From an uncultured Bacteroides sp. (lineage in GTDB: Bacteria > Bacteroidota > Bacteroidia > Bacteroidales > Bacteroidaceae): a stretch of 64,000 nt of DNA. A program made the position numbers and the translations under genes. The notes beneath the pieces were generated by a model. It was not told where the DNA came from. It saw only the letters and a program-made list of their open reading frames with translations, and did no database searches. Positions 40,343 to 49,069 of the stretch are shown here, in pieces. Where the stretch lies: assembly GCA_900766005.1 (NCBI GenBank), contig CAAFTU010000054.1:62001-126000 (forward strand), in the 5' to 3' direction. Numbering within the stretch: position 1 is the stretch's first letter; each line of letters opens with the position of its first letter.

Positions 40343-41869
40343 ATGACTGCTAACAATGTCTTCTTTCAAACAGTAAAGTTTTGGGGTATTTTTTTCTTCT
40401 TATTGCTTTCAACTTTTTCTGTTCAGGCGCAGTTCTTGCGTACTTCCTATTTAATGGAAGGTACACACTATCGCCAACAGTTAAATCCAGCTTTGACTCC
40501 GATAAAGGGATATTTTAACTTTCCGGTGATTGGCTCTTTTAACGCAACGGTGGGTTCTACTTCTTTGGGTTATCAAGACATTATTGACATTATTGATGAT
40601 GGGGGAAACTTTTATTCTAACCCAAGATTCATGGATCGCTTGAAGGATAACAACCGTTTGAATGTCAACTTGAATACGGATATTCTTTCTTTCGGCTGGT
40701 ATAAGGGGAAGAATTTCTGGTCGTTCAATGTGGGTGTGCGCACGGATATCGGTGCCGAACTGACGCGGAACCTTTTCACTTTCTTAAATGAAATGGATGG
40801 TGTGGAAGATAACTGGCGGAACAGTGCTTATGATATCAGTCATCAGCAGGTGAATATCAATGCGTATGCGGAAGTAGGATTGGGATTTGCCCGCCAGATT
40901 AACAACCGTCTGACCGTAGGTGCACGTCTGAAGGGTTTGATTGGTGCAGCCAATCTGGAACTGAACTTGAATAATGTGTCGATGAATGCTGACTTGCCAA
41001 GTGATATGGAGATTAATCAATGGCAAGATCCCAATTATTGGCGTAAACAATCTGCTGAACAGATCCAAGAGTTCAAAAATAAGTTTGATGCTTATTATGC
41101 CAACCTGAATGTCAATGCAGAATTGCGAGGCTCGTTCAAAGGATTGGAACTGGTGAAGGATCCGACCAATACGTATATTGAAGATATAGAGTTCAACGAG
41201 AACGACTTGGGTATCGCCGGTTATGGTTTCGGCGTTGACTTGGGTGCTTCTTATAAAGTGCTGAATAACCTGACTGTTTCGGCTGCTATCCTCGACTTGG
41301 GCTTCATCTCTTGGTCGAAATCGGCTTCTAAGATAGCTTCTGCCAATCCGGACCCCATTGCTTTGAAAGGTAGTGATTATACAGCCGGTATTGATCCGTC
41401 TAATCCGCAAACTGTTGTGGCTGCTGTTAATAAGTTACAGGAAGATGCCAATGGTTACATGGACCGCGTAACGGGCGGTGATGTGCTCGACTTTGAAATG
41501 ATGCAGCTGAAAGAAAGTGAAGTGAAGGATTCTCGTAAATCCCGTTTGGCTTCTACTTTGGTGCTGGGTGCCGAATATGGATTCTTCAATAATAAGTTGG
41601 CTGTGGGTGTGTTGTCTACCACTCGCTTTGTGGAGCCTAAAACGCTTTCTGAATTGACTTTCTCTGCCAATTACCGTCCGAAAAACTGGTTCAATTTGGC
41701 TGTCAGCTATTCAGCCATTCAGTCGGCTGGTAAATCATTTGGTTTGGCTATGAAATTAGGTCCCTTGTTTGTGGGAACTGACTATATGTTCTTAGGCAAG
41801 AACTCCAACTCGGTGAATGGATTTGTGGGTATCTCTTTCCCGATGGGTGGTAAGAAAAAACAAGGATGA
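40343..41869 (+). CDS. DUF5723-family outer-membrane protein
   Basis: This 508-residue Bacteroidetes protein has a signal peptide (WGIFFFLLLSTFSVQAQ) and then alternating beta-strand sequence rich in aromatic and Asn residues, as in outer-membrane barrels: GYFNFPVIGSFNATVGST, LSFGWYKGKNFWSFNVGVR, LTVGARLKGLIGAANLEL, and the ending NGFVGISFPMGGKKK. The family has no settled function; relatives resemble PorV/FadL-like barrels. ATG 40343 is chosen for the signal peptide and promoter distance. It stands alone and ends at a clear terminator. Confidence 0.85.
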   Translation: MTANNVFFQTVKFWGIFFFLLLSTFSVQAQFLRTSYLMEGTHYRQQLNPALTPIKGYFNFPVIGSFNATVGSTSLGYQDIIDIIDDGGNFYSNPRFMDRLKDNNRLNVNLNTDILSFGWYKGKNFWSFNVGVRTDIGAELTRNLFTFLNEMDGVEDNWRNSAYDISHQQVNINAYAEVGLGFARQINNRLTVGARLKGLIGAANLELNLNNVSMNADLPSDMEINQWQDPNYWRKQSAEQIQEFKNKFDAYYANLNVNAELRGSFKGLELVKDPTNTYIEDIEFNENDLGIAGYGFGVDLGASYKVLNNLTVSAAILDLGFISWSKSASKIASANPDPIALKGSDYTAGIDPSNPQTVVAAVNKLQEDANGYMDRVTGGDVLDFEMMQLKESEVKDSRKSRLASTLVLGAEYGFFNNKLAVGVLSTTRFVEPKTLSELTFSANYRPKNWFNLAVSYSAIQSAGKSFGLAMKLGPLFVGTDYMFLGKNSNSVNGFVGISFPMGGKKKQG

Positions 41870-41930
41870 AAAATCTTCTCTCTCTAAACATTCTCTTTTA
41901 ATTAATTCTCTATCGAATTAAAACGTAGTC

Positions 41931-41961
41931 CAGCCTATCATCTTTCGTAGATGATAGGCTG
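41931..41961 (+). terminator. Terminator of the DUF5723 gene
   Basis: A perfect 13-base stem, CAGCCTATCATCT at 41931-41943 with 41949-41961, loop TTCGT, followed by a T-rich stretch. Confidence 0.82.
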
Positions 41962-42003
41962 TAATTTAATATAGATTAAAAGTGAAGGTTCTTATCTTTT
42001 TTG

Positions 42004-42011
42004 TACCTTTG
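42004..42011 (+). promoter_or_regulatory. -7 element of gpmI
   Basis: TACCTTTG, 41 bases before ATG 42053. It matches TAnnTTTG. Confidence 0.6.
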
Positions 42012-42052
42012 TACCCATAATAATAGACTATAATTTAAATGTTTAAAATATT

Positions 42053-43567
42053 ATGAGCAAGAAAGCCCTTTTAATGATTCTCGATGGTTGGGGATTAGGT
42101 GATCAAAAGAAAGACGACGTAATCTTCAACACTCCTACACCCTATTGGGATTACCTGATGTCTACGTATCCTCATTCTGCACTGCAGGCAAGTGGTGAAA
42201 ATGTAGGTTTGCCTGATGGTCAGATGGGTAACTCTGAGGTAGGTCACTTGAATATCGGTGCAGGTCGTGTTGTTTACCAGGATTTGGTTAAGATCAATCG
42301 TGCTTGTGCTGATGGTAGTATCTTGAAGAATCCTGAGGTTGTTTCAGCTTTTTCTTATGCAAAGGAAAATGGCAAGAACATCCATTTCATGGGTTTGACT
42401 TCCAATGGTGGTGTACACAGTTCATTGGTTCATCTTTTCAAACTTTGTGACATTGCCAAAGAATACAATATCGAAAATACATTCATCCACTGTTTCATGG
42501 ATGGTCGTGACACTGACCCGAAGAGCGGTAAAGGTTTTATCGAAGAACTGACTGCACACTGCGAAAAGTCAGCCGGTAAGATTGCCTCTATCATTGGCCG
42601 TTATTATGCTATGGACCGTGATAAACGCTGGGAACGTGTGAAAGAAGCTTACGATTTGCTGGTAAACGGTGAAGGTAAGAAGGCTACAGATATGGTGCAG
42701 GCTATGCAGGAATCGTATGATGAAGGAGTGACAGACGAATTCATCAAGCCGATTGTGAATGCGAATGTAGATGGTACTATCAAAGAAGGGGATGTTGTTA
42801 TTTTCTTCAACTACCGTAATGACCGTGCAAAGGAATTGACAGTGGTGCTGACACAGCAGGATATGCCGGAAGCAGGTATGCATACTATTCCGGGATTGCA
42901 GTATTATTGTATGACTCCGTATGATGCTTCGTTCAAGGGTGTACACATTTTGTTTGATAAAGAAAATGTATCCAACACTTTGGGTGAATATCTTTCTTCA
43001 AAAGGTCTTTCTCAGCTGCATATCGCAGAAACAGAAAAATATGCTCACGTTACATTCTTCTTCAATGGTGGACGTGAAACTCCGTTTGATAAAGAGGATC
43101 GTATTTTGGTTCCATCTCCAAAGGTGGCTACTTACGACTTGAAGCCTGAAATGAGTGCTTACGAAGTGAAAGATAAGTTGGTGGCTGCTATCAATGAAAA
43201 CAAGTATGACTTCATTGTAGTGAACTTTGCGAATGGTGACATGGTTGGTCATACAGGTATCTATGATGCAATTGAGAAGGCTGTTGTTGCTGTGGATGCT
43301 TGTGTGAAGGATGTTATTGAAGCTGCCAAGGCTCAAGATTATGAAGCTATTATTATTGCTGACCACGGTAATGCTGACCATGCGCTGAATGAAGATGGTA
43401 CTCCGAATACGGCTCACTCTATGAACCCGGTTCCTTGTGTGTATGTAACAGCTAACAAGGAGGCTAAGGTTGAGGATGGACGTCTGGCAGATGTGGCTCC
43501 TACCATTTTGAAGATTATGGGCTTGGAAGCTCCTGCTGAAATGGATGGTAATGTCTTGATCAAGTAA
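42053..43567 (+). CDS. gpmI: Cofactor-independent phosphoglycerate mutase
   Basis: This enzyme interconverts 3- and 2-phosphoglycerate in glycolysis and gluconeogenesis. The 504-residue protein has the alkaline-phosphatase-like metal site LMILDGWGLG, the catalytic serine in MGNSEVGHLNIG near residue 62, FMDGRDTDP, FNYRNDRAKEL, NGDMVGHTG and IADHGNAD. Codon use looks more uniform than in neighbours, as in highly expressed genes (impression only). The NlpE-like lipoprotein gene starts 56 bases after the stop with no terminator between, so some co-transcription is likely. Confidence 0.97.
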   Translation: MSKKALLMILDGWGLGDQKKDDVIFNTPTPYWDYLMSTYPHSALQASGENVGLPDGQMGNSEVGHLNIGAGRVVYQDLVKINRACADGSILKNPEVVSAFSYAKENGKNIHFMGLTSNGGVHSSLVHLFKLCDIAKEYNIENTFIHCFMDGRDTDPKSGKGFIEELTAHCEKSAGKIASIIGRYYAMDRDKRWERVKEAYDLLVNGEGKKATDMVQAMQESYDEGVTDEFIKPIVNANVDGTIKEGDVVIFFNYRNDRAKELTVVLTQQDMPEAGMHTIPGLQYYCMTPYDASFKGVHILFDKENVSNTLGEYLSSKGLSQLHIAETEKYAHVTFFFNGGRETPFDKEDRILVPSPKVATYDLKPEMSAYEVKDKLVAAINENKYDFIVVNFANGDMVGHTGIYDAIEKAVVAVDACVKDVIEAAKAQDYEAIIIADHGNADHALNEDGTPNTAHSMNPVPCVYVTANKEAKVEDGRLADVAPTILKIMGLEAPAEMDGNVLIK

Positions 43568-43623
43568 GGTTGTCCTTCCAGCTGAATCGGTGATATATTT
43601 TTAATTCTATAATTTTGGAGATT

Positions 43624-44064
43624 ATGAAAAGTTCGTTTTTATGTGCAGTAATTTTGACTGCAGCAACTGTGAGTAGTTGTGGAAATGCCGTCAAGAAGAC
43701 GGATGTTCAAGAGCAAAGTGCCCAGGCTATTTCAACAGAAGCTCAGCTTCAGCCAGTTTTGAGCAGTGGTGTTTATGAAGGTACTCTCCCTTGTGCCGAT
43801 TGTGAGGGGATTCAAACGACGCTGACTATTAATAGCGACAGTACTTATACGTTGCGTAGCGAGTATTTGGGTGCTAAGGATGGTGTTTTTGAAACAAGTG
43901 GTGTTTATCACATGCCAAATGCAACTTTGATTGAACTTGTAACTCCTTCTTCAGGTGAGAAGACGTATTATAAAGTATTGTCTGAAGGTCTGATGCTTTC
44001 TGATGAATCGGGTATCGTGAATCAGGGTGAATTGGCTGCACATTATATCTTGAAGAAGAAATAG
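43624..44064 (+). CDS. NlpE-like lipoprotein
   Basis: This 146-residue protein has a lipoprotein signal peptide (MKSSFLCAVILTAATVSSC, Cys19 as the lipidation site) and a mature NlpE N-terminal-like domain: GVYEGTLPCADCEGIQTTLT with the CxxC pair, then SDSTYTLRSEYLG and LSEGLMLSDESG. In E. coli NlpE senses surface contact and copper through CpxA; here no Cpx system is visible, so only the fold is claimed. The start is ATG 43624, with GGAG three bases ahead. Envelope location (inner or outer membrane) cannot be told. Confidence 0.87.
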   Translation: MKSSFLCAVILTAATVSSCGNAVKKTDVQEQSAQAISTEAQLQPVLSSGVYEGTLPCADCEGIQTTLTINSDSTYTLRSEYLGAKDGVFETSGVYHMPNATLIELVTPSSGEKTYYKVLSEGLMLSDESGIVNQGELAAHYILKKK

Positions 44065-44087
44065 ATATTAAAAATTTGACTTATAAG

Positions 44088-44138
44088 CAGGGAATAGGCA
44101 ATGGTCTGTAAGGGGCGGTTGTTTATTCCCTGTTTTTT
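44088..44138 (+). terminator. Terminator after the NlpE-like gene
   Basis: CAGGGAATA at 44088-44096 pairs with TATTCCCTG at 44124-44132, extended by CAA/TTG pairing, and is followed by seven T. Confidence 0.8.
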
Positions 44139-44204
44139 TGTTTTATTTTCTTTGATAGCTTATACCCTTCTTTTGTTTCTTGTGGGACTTACATTTTTTA
44201 TTTT

Positions 44205-44212
44205 TACCTTTG
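44205..44212 (+). promoter_or_regulatory. -7 element of the DUF3109 gene
   Basis: TACCTTTG with a TTG about 22 bases upstream. The start codon is 26 bases downstream. Confidence 0.62.
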
Positions 44213-44238
44213 CATCGTAAATAATCGATGCAAATTAT

Positions 44239-44820
44239 ATGGTACAAATTGATGACGTTGTAATAAGTTTAGATGTCTTTCGTGAAAAATTCTTGTGCAA
44301 TCTGGATGCTTGCAAAGGCGAGTGTTGCATTGAGGGTGATGCAGGAGCTCCGGTAGAGTTGGAGGAAGTGGCTCAGTTGGAAGAAGTGCTTCCCGTAGTG
44401 TGGGATGAACTTTCTCCGGAGGCGAAAGCTGTGATTGAAAAGCAAGGAGTAGTCTATACCGATCAGGATGGTGACTTGGTAACTTCCATTGTGAACGGGA
44501 AAGATTGTGTTTTTACTTGTTATGATGAAAAAGGTTGCTGTTATTGCGCAATTGAAAAGGCTTTTAGGGCAGGAAAATGTAACTTTTATAAGCCTGTCTC
44601 CTGCCATCTCTATCCGATTCGCATTGGTGATTACGGACCTTATAAAGCTGTCAATTATCATCGTTGGGATGTGTGTAAGGCTGCTGTTCTGTTGGGTAAA
44701 AAAGAGAATGTGCCGGTGTATAAGTTTCTGAAGGAACCGCTGATCCGTAAGTTTGGAGAAGCTTGGTATGAGGAATTAGAATCGGTAGCTGAGGAATTAA
44801 AAAAGCAGCATCTGATTTGA
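44239..44820 (+). CDS. DUF3109-family cysteine-cluster protein
   Basis: This 193-residue cytoplasmic protein has many conserved cysteines: FLCNLDACKGECCIEGDAGA at the N-terminus, CVFTCYDEKGCCYCAIEKAF in the middle, and FYKPVSCHLYPIRI and WDVCKAA later. The spacing resembles YkgJ-type zinc or Fe-S cluster proteins. DUF3109 members are widespread in Bacteroidetes and have no confirmed function. It stands alone, with its own promoter, and is convergent with gyrB across a shared terminator. Confidence 0.88.
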   Translation: MVQIDDVVISLDVFREKFLCNLDACKGECCIEGDAGAPVELEEVAQLEEVLPVVWDELSPEAKAVIEKQGVVYTDQDGDLVTSIVNGKDCVFTCYDEKGCCYCAIEKAFRAGKCNFYKPVSCHLYPIRIGDYGPYKAVNYHRWDVCKAAVLLGKKENVPVYKFLKEPLIRKFGEAWYEELESVAEELKKQHLI

Positions 44821-44872
44821 TAGTCTCATTTATGCAGTTCTCTCCCTGTAGGGTGATGTTTGAAAATAACTA

Positions 44873-44922
44873 AACGAAAAACGCCGGCTGAAGGAATGTC
44901 CTTTTACCGGCGTTTTCTCGTT
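44873..44922. terminator. Bidirectional terminator between DUF3109 gene and gyrB
   Basis: A 15-16 base stem with one bulge: AACGAAAAACGCCGG at 44873-44887 with 44907-44922, T-rich on both strands. Confidence 0.85.
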
Positions 44923-44961
44923 GTAAGATGTGAGGTTGGTTTTTATAATTACGTGTTATTG

Positions 44962-46923
44962 TTATGCATCGATATTGGCATATGTCGCGTTTTCTTCAAT
45001 GAATTCACGGCGAGGACCTACATCTTCACCCATTAGCATGGAGAATATGTAGTCAGCTTCTGCTGCATTGTCAATGTGAACCTGCTTCAGTCTGCGTGTT
45101 TCTGGGTCCATGGTTGTGCTCCATAGCTGTTCCGGATTCATTTCTCCCAAACCTTTGTAGCGCTGTGTGTGCACACTCTTTTCTTCACCTTCACCGTAAG
45201 TTTTGATAAACTCTTCACGCTCTTTGTCGCTGTAGCAATACTGTTTTACTTTCCCCTTTGTACATAAGTATAGTGGCGGGTTGGCGATATAGAGGTGACC
45301 TCCGCGGATTACTTCCGGCATATAGCGGAAGAAGAGTGTCATGATGAGTGTGTCGATGTGAGAGCCATCGACGTCGGCATCGGTCATGATGATAATCTTT
45401 CCATAACGGAGCTTGTCAATGTTGGCAGCTTTGCTGTTTTCTTCATCCATACCGAAGCGTACGCCTAATGCCTGTATGATGTTGTTTACTTCATCGCTTT
45501 CAAAGGCTTTGTGCCACATGGACTTTTCTACGTTCAGAATTTTACCTCGCAAGGGAAGGATGGCTTGGAACAATCGGCTACGGCCTTGTTTGGCCGAACC
45601 GCCTGCCGAGTCACCCTCGACGAGGAACAATTCGCATTCATCTGGGTTCTTGCTGGAACAGTCGGCCAATTTTCCTGGAAGTCCACCGCCGCTCATCGGG
45701 CTTTTGCGTTGTACAGATTCGCGTGCTTTACGTGCAGCAACACGGGCAGTGGCTGCTAAAACCACTTTGTCGATGATCATCTTGGCTTCTTTCGGATGTT
45801 CTTCCAAATAGTAAGTCAATGCTTCACCGATAGCTTGCTGTACGGCTCCTGAAACTTCACTGTTACCCAGTTTTGTTTTAGTCTGTCCTTCAAATTGCGG
45901 TTCTGCCACTTTCACTGAAACGACTGCCGTCAGACCTTCACGGAAGTCCTCGGGTGAAATCTCCACTTTCGCTTTTTCAAGCGCTTTGCTGTCTTCTGCA
46001 TATTTCTTCAGTGTGCGAGTCAAAGCGGCCTTAAATCCTTGCAGGTGTGTACCTCCCTCAATGGTATTGATATTGTTGACATACGAGTGTAAGTTTTCAG
46101 TGTACGATGTATTATACATGATAGCAGCTTCAATGGGGATGCCTTGCTTTTCAGTGTTGATGTAGATTACATCGTTGATTAAGTGTTCACGTGAGGCATC
46201 TACGTGGCGCACAAACTCGCGTAGCCCTTCTTTTGAGTAGAACACTTCGCCTTTAAACGAGCCGTCTTCTTTCTGTACCCGTTGGTCGGTCAGTGTAATT
46301 TTCAGTCCTGCGTTCAAATAAGCCAGTTCGCGCATGCGCTCAGCTAAAATTTCATATTTGTAGACTGTTTCAGTGAAGATGCTTCCGTCGGGCCAGAATT
46401 GTTGGCGTGTACCTGTGATGTCAGACACACCTACTTCTTTTACTGGATATAGTGGTTTACCGATTTCGTATTCCTGCTGGTAGATTTTGCCGTTGCGGAA
46501 TACTTGCGTGAGCATGTGGGTAGACAATGCGTTTACACATGACATACCTACACCATGCAGACCACCTGATACTTTATATGATCCTTTATTGAACTTACCT
46601 CCGGCATGAAGAATGGTCATAGCCACTTCCAAAGCGGATTTCTTTTCTTTTTGGTGCATGTCCACCGGAATACCACGTCCGTTGTCTTGCACTGTGATTG
46701 AATTATCTTTGTTGATTGTGACCTCTATGTGCGTGCAGTATCCAGCTAATGCTTCGTCAATAGAGTTGTCTACGATTTCGTATACTAAGTGGTGAAGTCC
46801 CTTTACGCTGATGTCACCAATGTACATCGCAGGGCGTTTTCTTACCGCTTCAAGTCCTTCCAGTACCTGGATGCTGTCTGCTGAATAAGCCCCGTTATTG
46901 GGATTGATTTTTTCTTCGCTCAT
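44962..46923 (-). CDS. gyrB: DNA gyrase subunit B
   Basis: This is the ATPase and TOPRIM subunit of gyrase, which introduces negative supercoils with GyrA. The 653-residue protein has the GHKL ATP site (VYEIVDNSIDEALAGYC, VSGGLHGVGMSCVNALS), the transducer domain (QTKTKLGNSE), and the TOPRIM motifs LVEGDSAGGSAKQGRSR and IIMTDADVDGSHI. QRYKGLGEMNPEQLW lies near the end. It lacks the 170-residue insertion of E. coli GyrB, as is common outside Gammaproteobacteria. It is the only gene of its transcript. It could be confused with ParE, but the QRYKGLGEMN block and length favour GyrB. Confidence 0.95.
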   Translation of the reverse strand: MSEEKINPNNGAYSADSIQVLEGLEAVRKRPAMYIGDISVKGLHHLVYEIVDNSIDEALAGYCTHIEVTINKDNSITVQDNGRGIPVDMHQKEKKSALEVAMTILHAGGKFNKGSYKVSGGLHGVGMSCVNALSTHMLTQVFRNGKIYQQEYEIGKPLYPVKEVGVSDITGTRQQFWPDGSIFTETVYKYEILAERMRELAYLNAGLKITLTDQRVQKEDGSFKGEVFYSKEGLREFVRHVDASREHLINDVIYINTEKQGIPIEAAIMYNTSYTENLHSYVNNINTIEGGTHLQGFKAALTRTLKKYAEDSKALEKAKVEISPEDFREGLTAVVSVKVAEPQFEGQTKTKLGNSEVSGAVQQAIGEALTYYLEEHPKEAKMIIDKVVLAATARVAARKARESVQRKSPMSGGGLPGKLADCSSKNPDECELFLVEGDSAGGSAKQGRSRLFQAILPLRGKILNVEKSMWHKAFESDEVNNIIQALGVRFGMDEENSKAANIDKLRYGKIIIMTDADVDGSHIDTLIMTLFFRYMPEVIRGGHLYIANPPLYLCTKGKVKQYCYSDKEREEFIKTYGEGEEKSVHTQRYKGLGEMNPEQLWSTTMDPETRRLKQVHIDNAAEADYIFSMLMGEDVGPRREFIEENATYANIDA

Positions 46924-46951
46924 AATTGCCTTTCTATCTTTAATAACTAAG

Positions 46952-46959
46952 CAAAAGTA
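46952..46959 (-). promoter_or_regulatory. -7 element of gyrB
   Basis: TACTTTTG on the - strand, 29 bases before the gyrB ATG. The -33 element is not evident. Confidence 0.5.
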
Positions 46960-47054
46960 GTGAAAAATAGTGAGTTGGCGAAGAATTAACAGTGAAAAAA
47001 GACGAATGAGGATGTCTTTTGGTTATGGGTGGAGTTGATTGTGTGGAATACAAC

Positions 47055-47084
47055 AAAACCGGGCTTTATACAAAGTCCGGTTTT
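47055..47084 (-). terminator. Terminator of rpsT
   Basis: A 13-base stem, AAAACCGGGCTTT at 47055-47067 with 47072-47084 (one G-T pair), loop of four. It ends the tRNA-Glu-rpsT transcript. Confidence 0.82.
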
Positions 47085-47111
47085 AATATGTAAAGTAGTT
47101 ATTCTCTGTTT

Positions 47112-47366
47112 TTAAGCAAGCTTATTGATATAAACTGCCAACTTAGATTTTAAGTTGTTAGCCTTATTCTTATGAATAACGTTTGTTTTAGCCAACTTAT
47201 CCAACATCTTAGAGACGTTCGGGTACATTGCAACTGCTTCAGCCTTATCTGTAGTTGCGCGGAGCTTTCTAACAGCATTTCTCATGGTTTTACCATAATA
47301 TCTGTTGTGAAGTCTTCTTGTTTCTTCTTGTCTGATTCTTTTCAGTGATGATTTATGATTTGCCAT
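47112..47366 (-). CDS. rpsT: 30S ribosomal protein S20
   Basis: S20 is a primary 16S rRNA-binding protein of the small subunit. The 84-residue, strongly basic helical protein starts MANHKSSLKRIRQEETRRLH, with the family ending KNKANNLKSKLAVYINKLA. It lies 42 bases after tRNA-Glu on the same strand and probably shares its promoter. The size is normal for S20. Confidence 0.96.
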   Translation of the reverse strand: MANHKSSLKRIRQEETRRLHNRYYGKTMRNAVRKLRATTDKAEAVAMYPNVSKMLDKLAKTNVIHKNKANNLKSKLAVYINKLA

Positions 47367-47407
47367 CTCGACTAATCTTTTTTAGTTCTTTTATTCTTTT
47401 TTACTTG

Positions 47408-47479
47408 TAGCCCGTGGGGGAATCGAACCCCCCTTTCAAGAATGAAAATCTTGCGTCCTAACCGATAGACGAACGGGCC
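47408..47479 (-). tRNA. tRNA-Glu (anticodon TTC)
   Basis: The 72-base gene read on the - strand begins GGCCCGTTCG and ends ACGGGCTA. The acceptor stem pairs GGCCCGT with ACGGGCT (one G-T). The anticodon arm is CAAGA-TTTTCAT-TCTTG with anticodon TTC, and the T arm is GGGGG-GTTCGAT-TCCCCC-like. CCA is not encoded (CAAGT follows), so it must be added by the nucleotidyltransferase. Confidence 0.95.
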
Positions 47480-47542
47480 ATCCTTTGTTTTGCATTTCTG
47501 CTTTGCGTTCTTGAAGCAGTCTTTGTTTCTCGATTGCGGATG

Positions 47543-47550
47543 CAAAGGTA
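47543..47550 (-). promoter_or_regulatory. Promoter of tRNA-Glu-rpsT
   Basis: TACCTTTG on the - strand with TTTG at 47570-47573, 19 bases upstream, is a near-ideal Bacteroides -7/-33 pair. The tRNA 5' end is about 64 bases downstream. Confidence 0.75.
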
Positions 47551-47733
47551 GGAACTTTTTTTAAATTGGCAAACATTTCTAGCAAAAAAATCTATGTTTT
47601 TTCTTTTTATTTTTTCGATTGGCGGTTTAATCACCTGTAAATCAACGTGATATAAAATTATCATTGTGGCCGTTTTTTACCATTGTTAAGTGATGCTTTT
47701 ATTGTGGTTTGTGTGAGCTCCTGTATTTTTTTG

Positions 47734-47741
47734 TATTTTTG
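47734..47741 (+). promoter_or_regulatory. -7 element of recO
   Basis: TATTTTTG with TTTG at 47708-47711 (22-base gap), 30 bases before ATG 47772. It is divergent from the tRNA promoter. Confidence 0.6.
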
Positions 47742-47771
47742 TTGCAGTTTGAATGATTAATAAAGTGGAAT

Positions 47772-48500
47772 ATGCTTCAAAAGACAAAAGGGATTGTATT
47801 ACGTACGTTAAAATATAGTGATACTTCAATTATTGTAGATATGTATACAGAAGAATCAGGGCGTGCTTCTTTTTTAGTTGCTATTCCCCGGTCGAAAAAA
47901 GCTTCTGTGAAGTCGGTTCTTTTCCAGCCGCTATCTTTTCTCGAACTTGAGGTTGATTGTCGTCCTACCGTTACCCTGCATCGGGTGAAAGAAGCCAAGT
48001 CGTTTTATCTGTTTTCTTCCATACCTTACAACCCTTATAAGTCGGCTATGGCGCTCTATCTTTCCGAATTTCTTTACCGAGCCATTCGTGAAGAGGCTGA
48101 AAACCGCCCTTTGTTTGCATATCTGCAGCATTCCATTACATGGTTGGATGCCTGTGCGGATGGATTTGCGAATTTTCATCTGGTTTTTCTCATGAGGCTT
48201 TCCCGCTTTTTGGGACTCTATCCCAATTTAGATAATTATCATGAGGGAGATTATTTTGATTTGCTCAATGCTTCTTTTACATCTGTTTGTCCGCAGTCGC
48301 GTGCTTCTTATATTCAGCCGGTAGAAGCTGCACGTCTCCGTTTGTTGATGCGTATGAATTATGATACCATGCATCTGTTTGCTATGAATAGGGAAGAACG
48401 TTCCCGTTGTCTGACCATTATCAATGATTATTATAGTCTGCATTTGCCGGATTTCCCCGCACTAAAATCATTGGATGTTTTGAAAGAGATGTTCGATTGA
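47772..48500 (+). CDS. recO: DNA repair protein RecO
   Basis: RecO works with RecR to load RecA on gapped, SSB-coated DNA. The 242-residue protein has an N-terminal OB-fold (QKTKGIVLRTLKYSDTSIIV, YTEESGRASFLVAI, LFQPLSFLELEV) and an all-helical C-terminal domain (LYLSEFLYRAIREEAENRPL, VFLMRLSRFLGLYPNL). The four-Cys zinc site of many RecO proteins is not seen, which is common in Bacteroidetes. It is monocistronic, facing the yqeY end of the dcw cluster across a bidirectional terminator. Confidence 0.93.
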   Translation: MLQKTKGIVLRTLKYSDTSIIVDMYTEESGRASFLVAIPRSKKASVKSVLFQPLSFLELEVDCRPTVTLHRVKEAKSFYLFSSIPYNPYKSAMALYLSEFLYRAIREEAENRPLFAYLQHSITWLDACADGFANFHLVFLMRLSRFLGLYPNLDNYHEGDYFDLLNASFTSVCPQSRASYIQPVEAARLRLLMRMNYDTMHLFAMNREERSRCLTIINDYYSLHLPDFPALKSLDVLKEMFD

Positions 48501-48520
48501 TCGGCATATCAGACAGAAAA

Positions 48521-48558
48521 AACGGGTATGCCGATTGATTTGTTTCGGCATACCCGTT
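48521..48558. terminator. Bidirectional terminator between recO and yqeY
   Basis: A perfect 14-base stem, AACGGGTATGCCGA at 48521-48534 with 48545-48558, flanked by A and T runs. It also marks the end of the dcw cluster transcript. Confidence 0.87.
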
Positions 48559-48583
48559 CTTGTTTTCGGCGTTGATGTAGCTG

Positions 48584-49033
48584 TTAGCCCAGTAATTCCT
48601 TCACTTTAGCAGAGATGGCACGTCCTTCTGCAAGTCCGGCCAGCTTTTTCGATGCTACTCCCATTACTTTACCCATATCTTTACCGCTTGTAGCACCCAC
48701 TTCAGCAATGATTTCTTTCAGTGCTGCTTCCAATTCTTCGGGCGACATTTGTTTGGGCAGATATTTTTCCATGACAGCAACTTGAGCCAATTCTACTTCA
48801 GCCAGATCCGGTCGGGATTGTCCGTTGTAGATTTCAGCAGCATCCTTGCCCTGCTTTACCAGTTTTTGAATAATCTTCAACGCCGCATCATTGGTCAGCG
48901 TGTCATTAGCTCCCGGAGCGGTCTTAGCTTCCAGGAAGACTTTCTTGATATTTCTCAGCGTTTCCAAGGCAACTTTATCTTTTGCCTTCATTGCATTTTT
49001 AATGTCCTCGTTTACTTGTTCAAATAGTTCCAT
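48584..49033 (-). CDS. GatB/YqeY-domain protein
   Basis: This 149-residue helical protein of the YqeY family is related to the tRNA-binding tail domain of GatB. Visible blocks are MELFEQVNEDIKNAMKAKDK, LETLRNIKKVFLEAKTAPG, MEKYLPKQMSPEELEAALKE and a GKDMGKVMGVASKKLAGLA ending. Members may bind tRNA or assist amidotransferases, but no enzyme activity is established. It is 36 bases downstream of ftsZ and is the last gene of the dcw cluster on this strand. Its presence here is probably only co-transcription. Confidence 0.9.
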   Translation of the reverse strand: MELFEQVNEDIKNAMKAKDKVALETLRNIKKVFLEAKTAPGANDTLTNDAALKIIQKLVKQGKDAAEIYNGQSRPDLAEVELAQVAVMEKYLPKQMSPEELEAALKEIIAEVGATSGKDMGKVMGVASKKLAGLAEGRAISAKVKELLG

Positions 49034-49069
49034 ATCTATTTATTTTATAATACGTTAGCTTGTTAATAA

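Noticed and set aside
43610..43617. Promoter of the NlpE-like gene (TAATTTTG)
   Set aside because: It would place the transcript start on the ATG itself. Read-through from gpmI is the simpler explanation.
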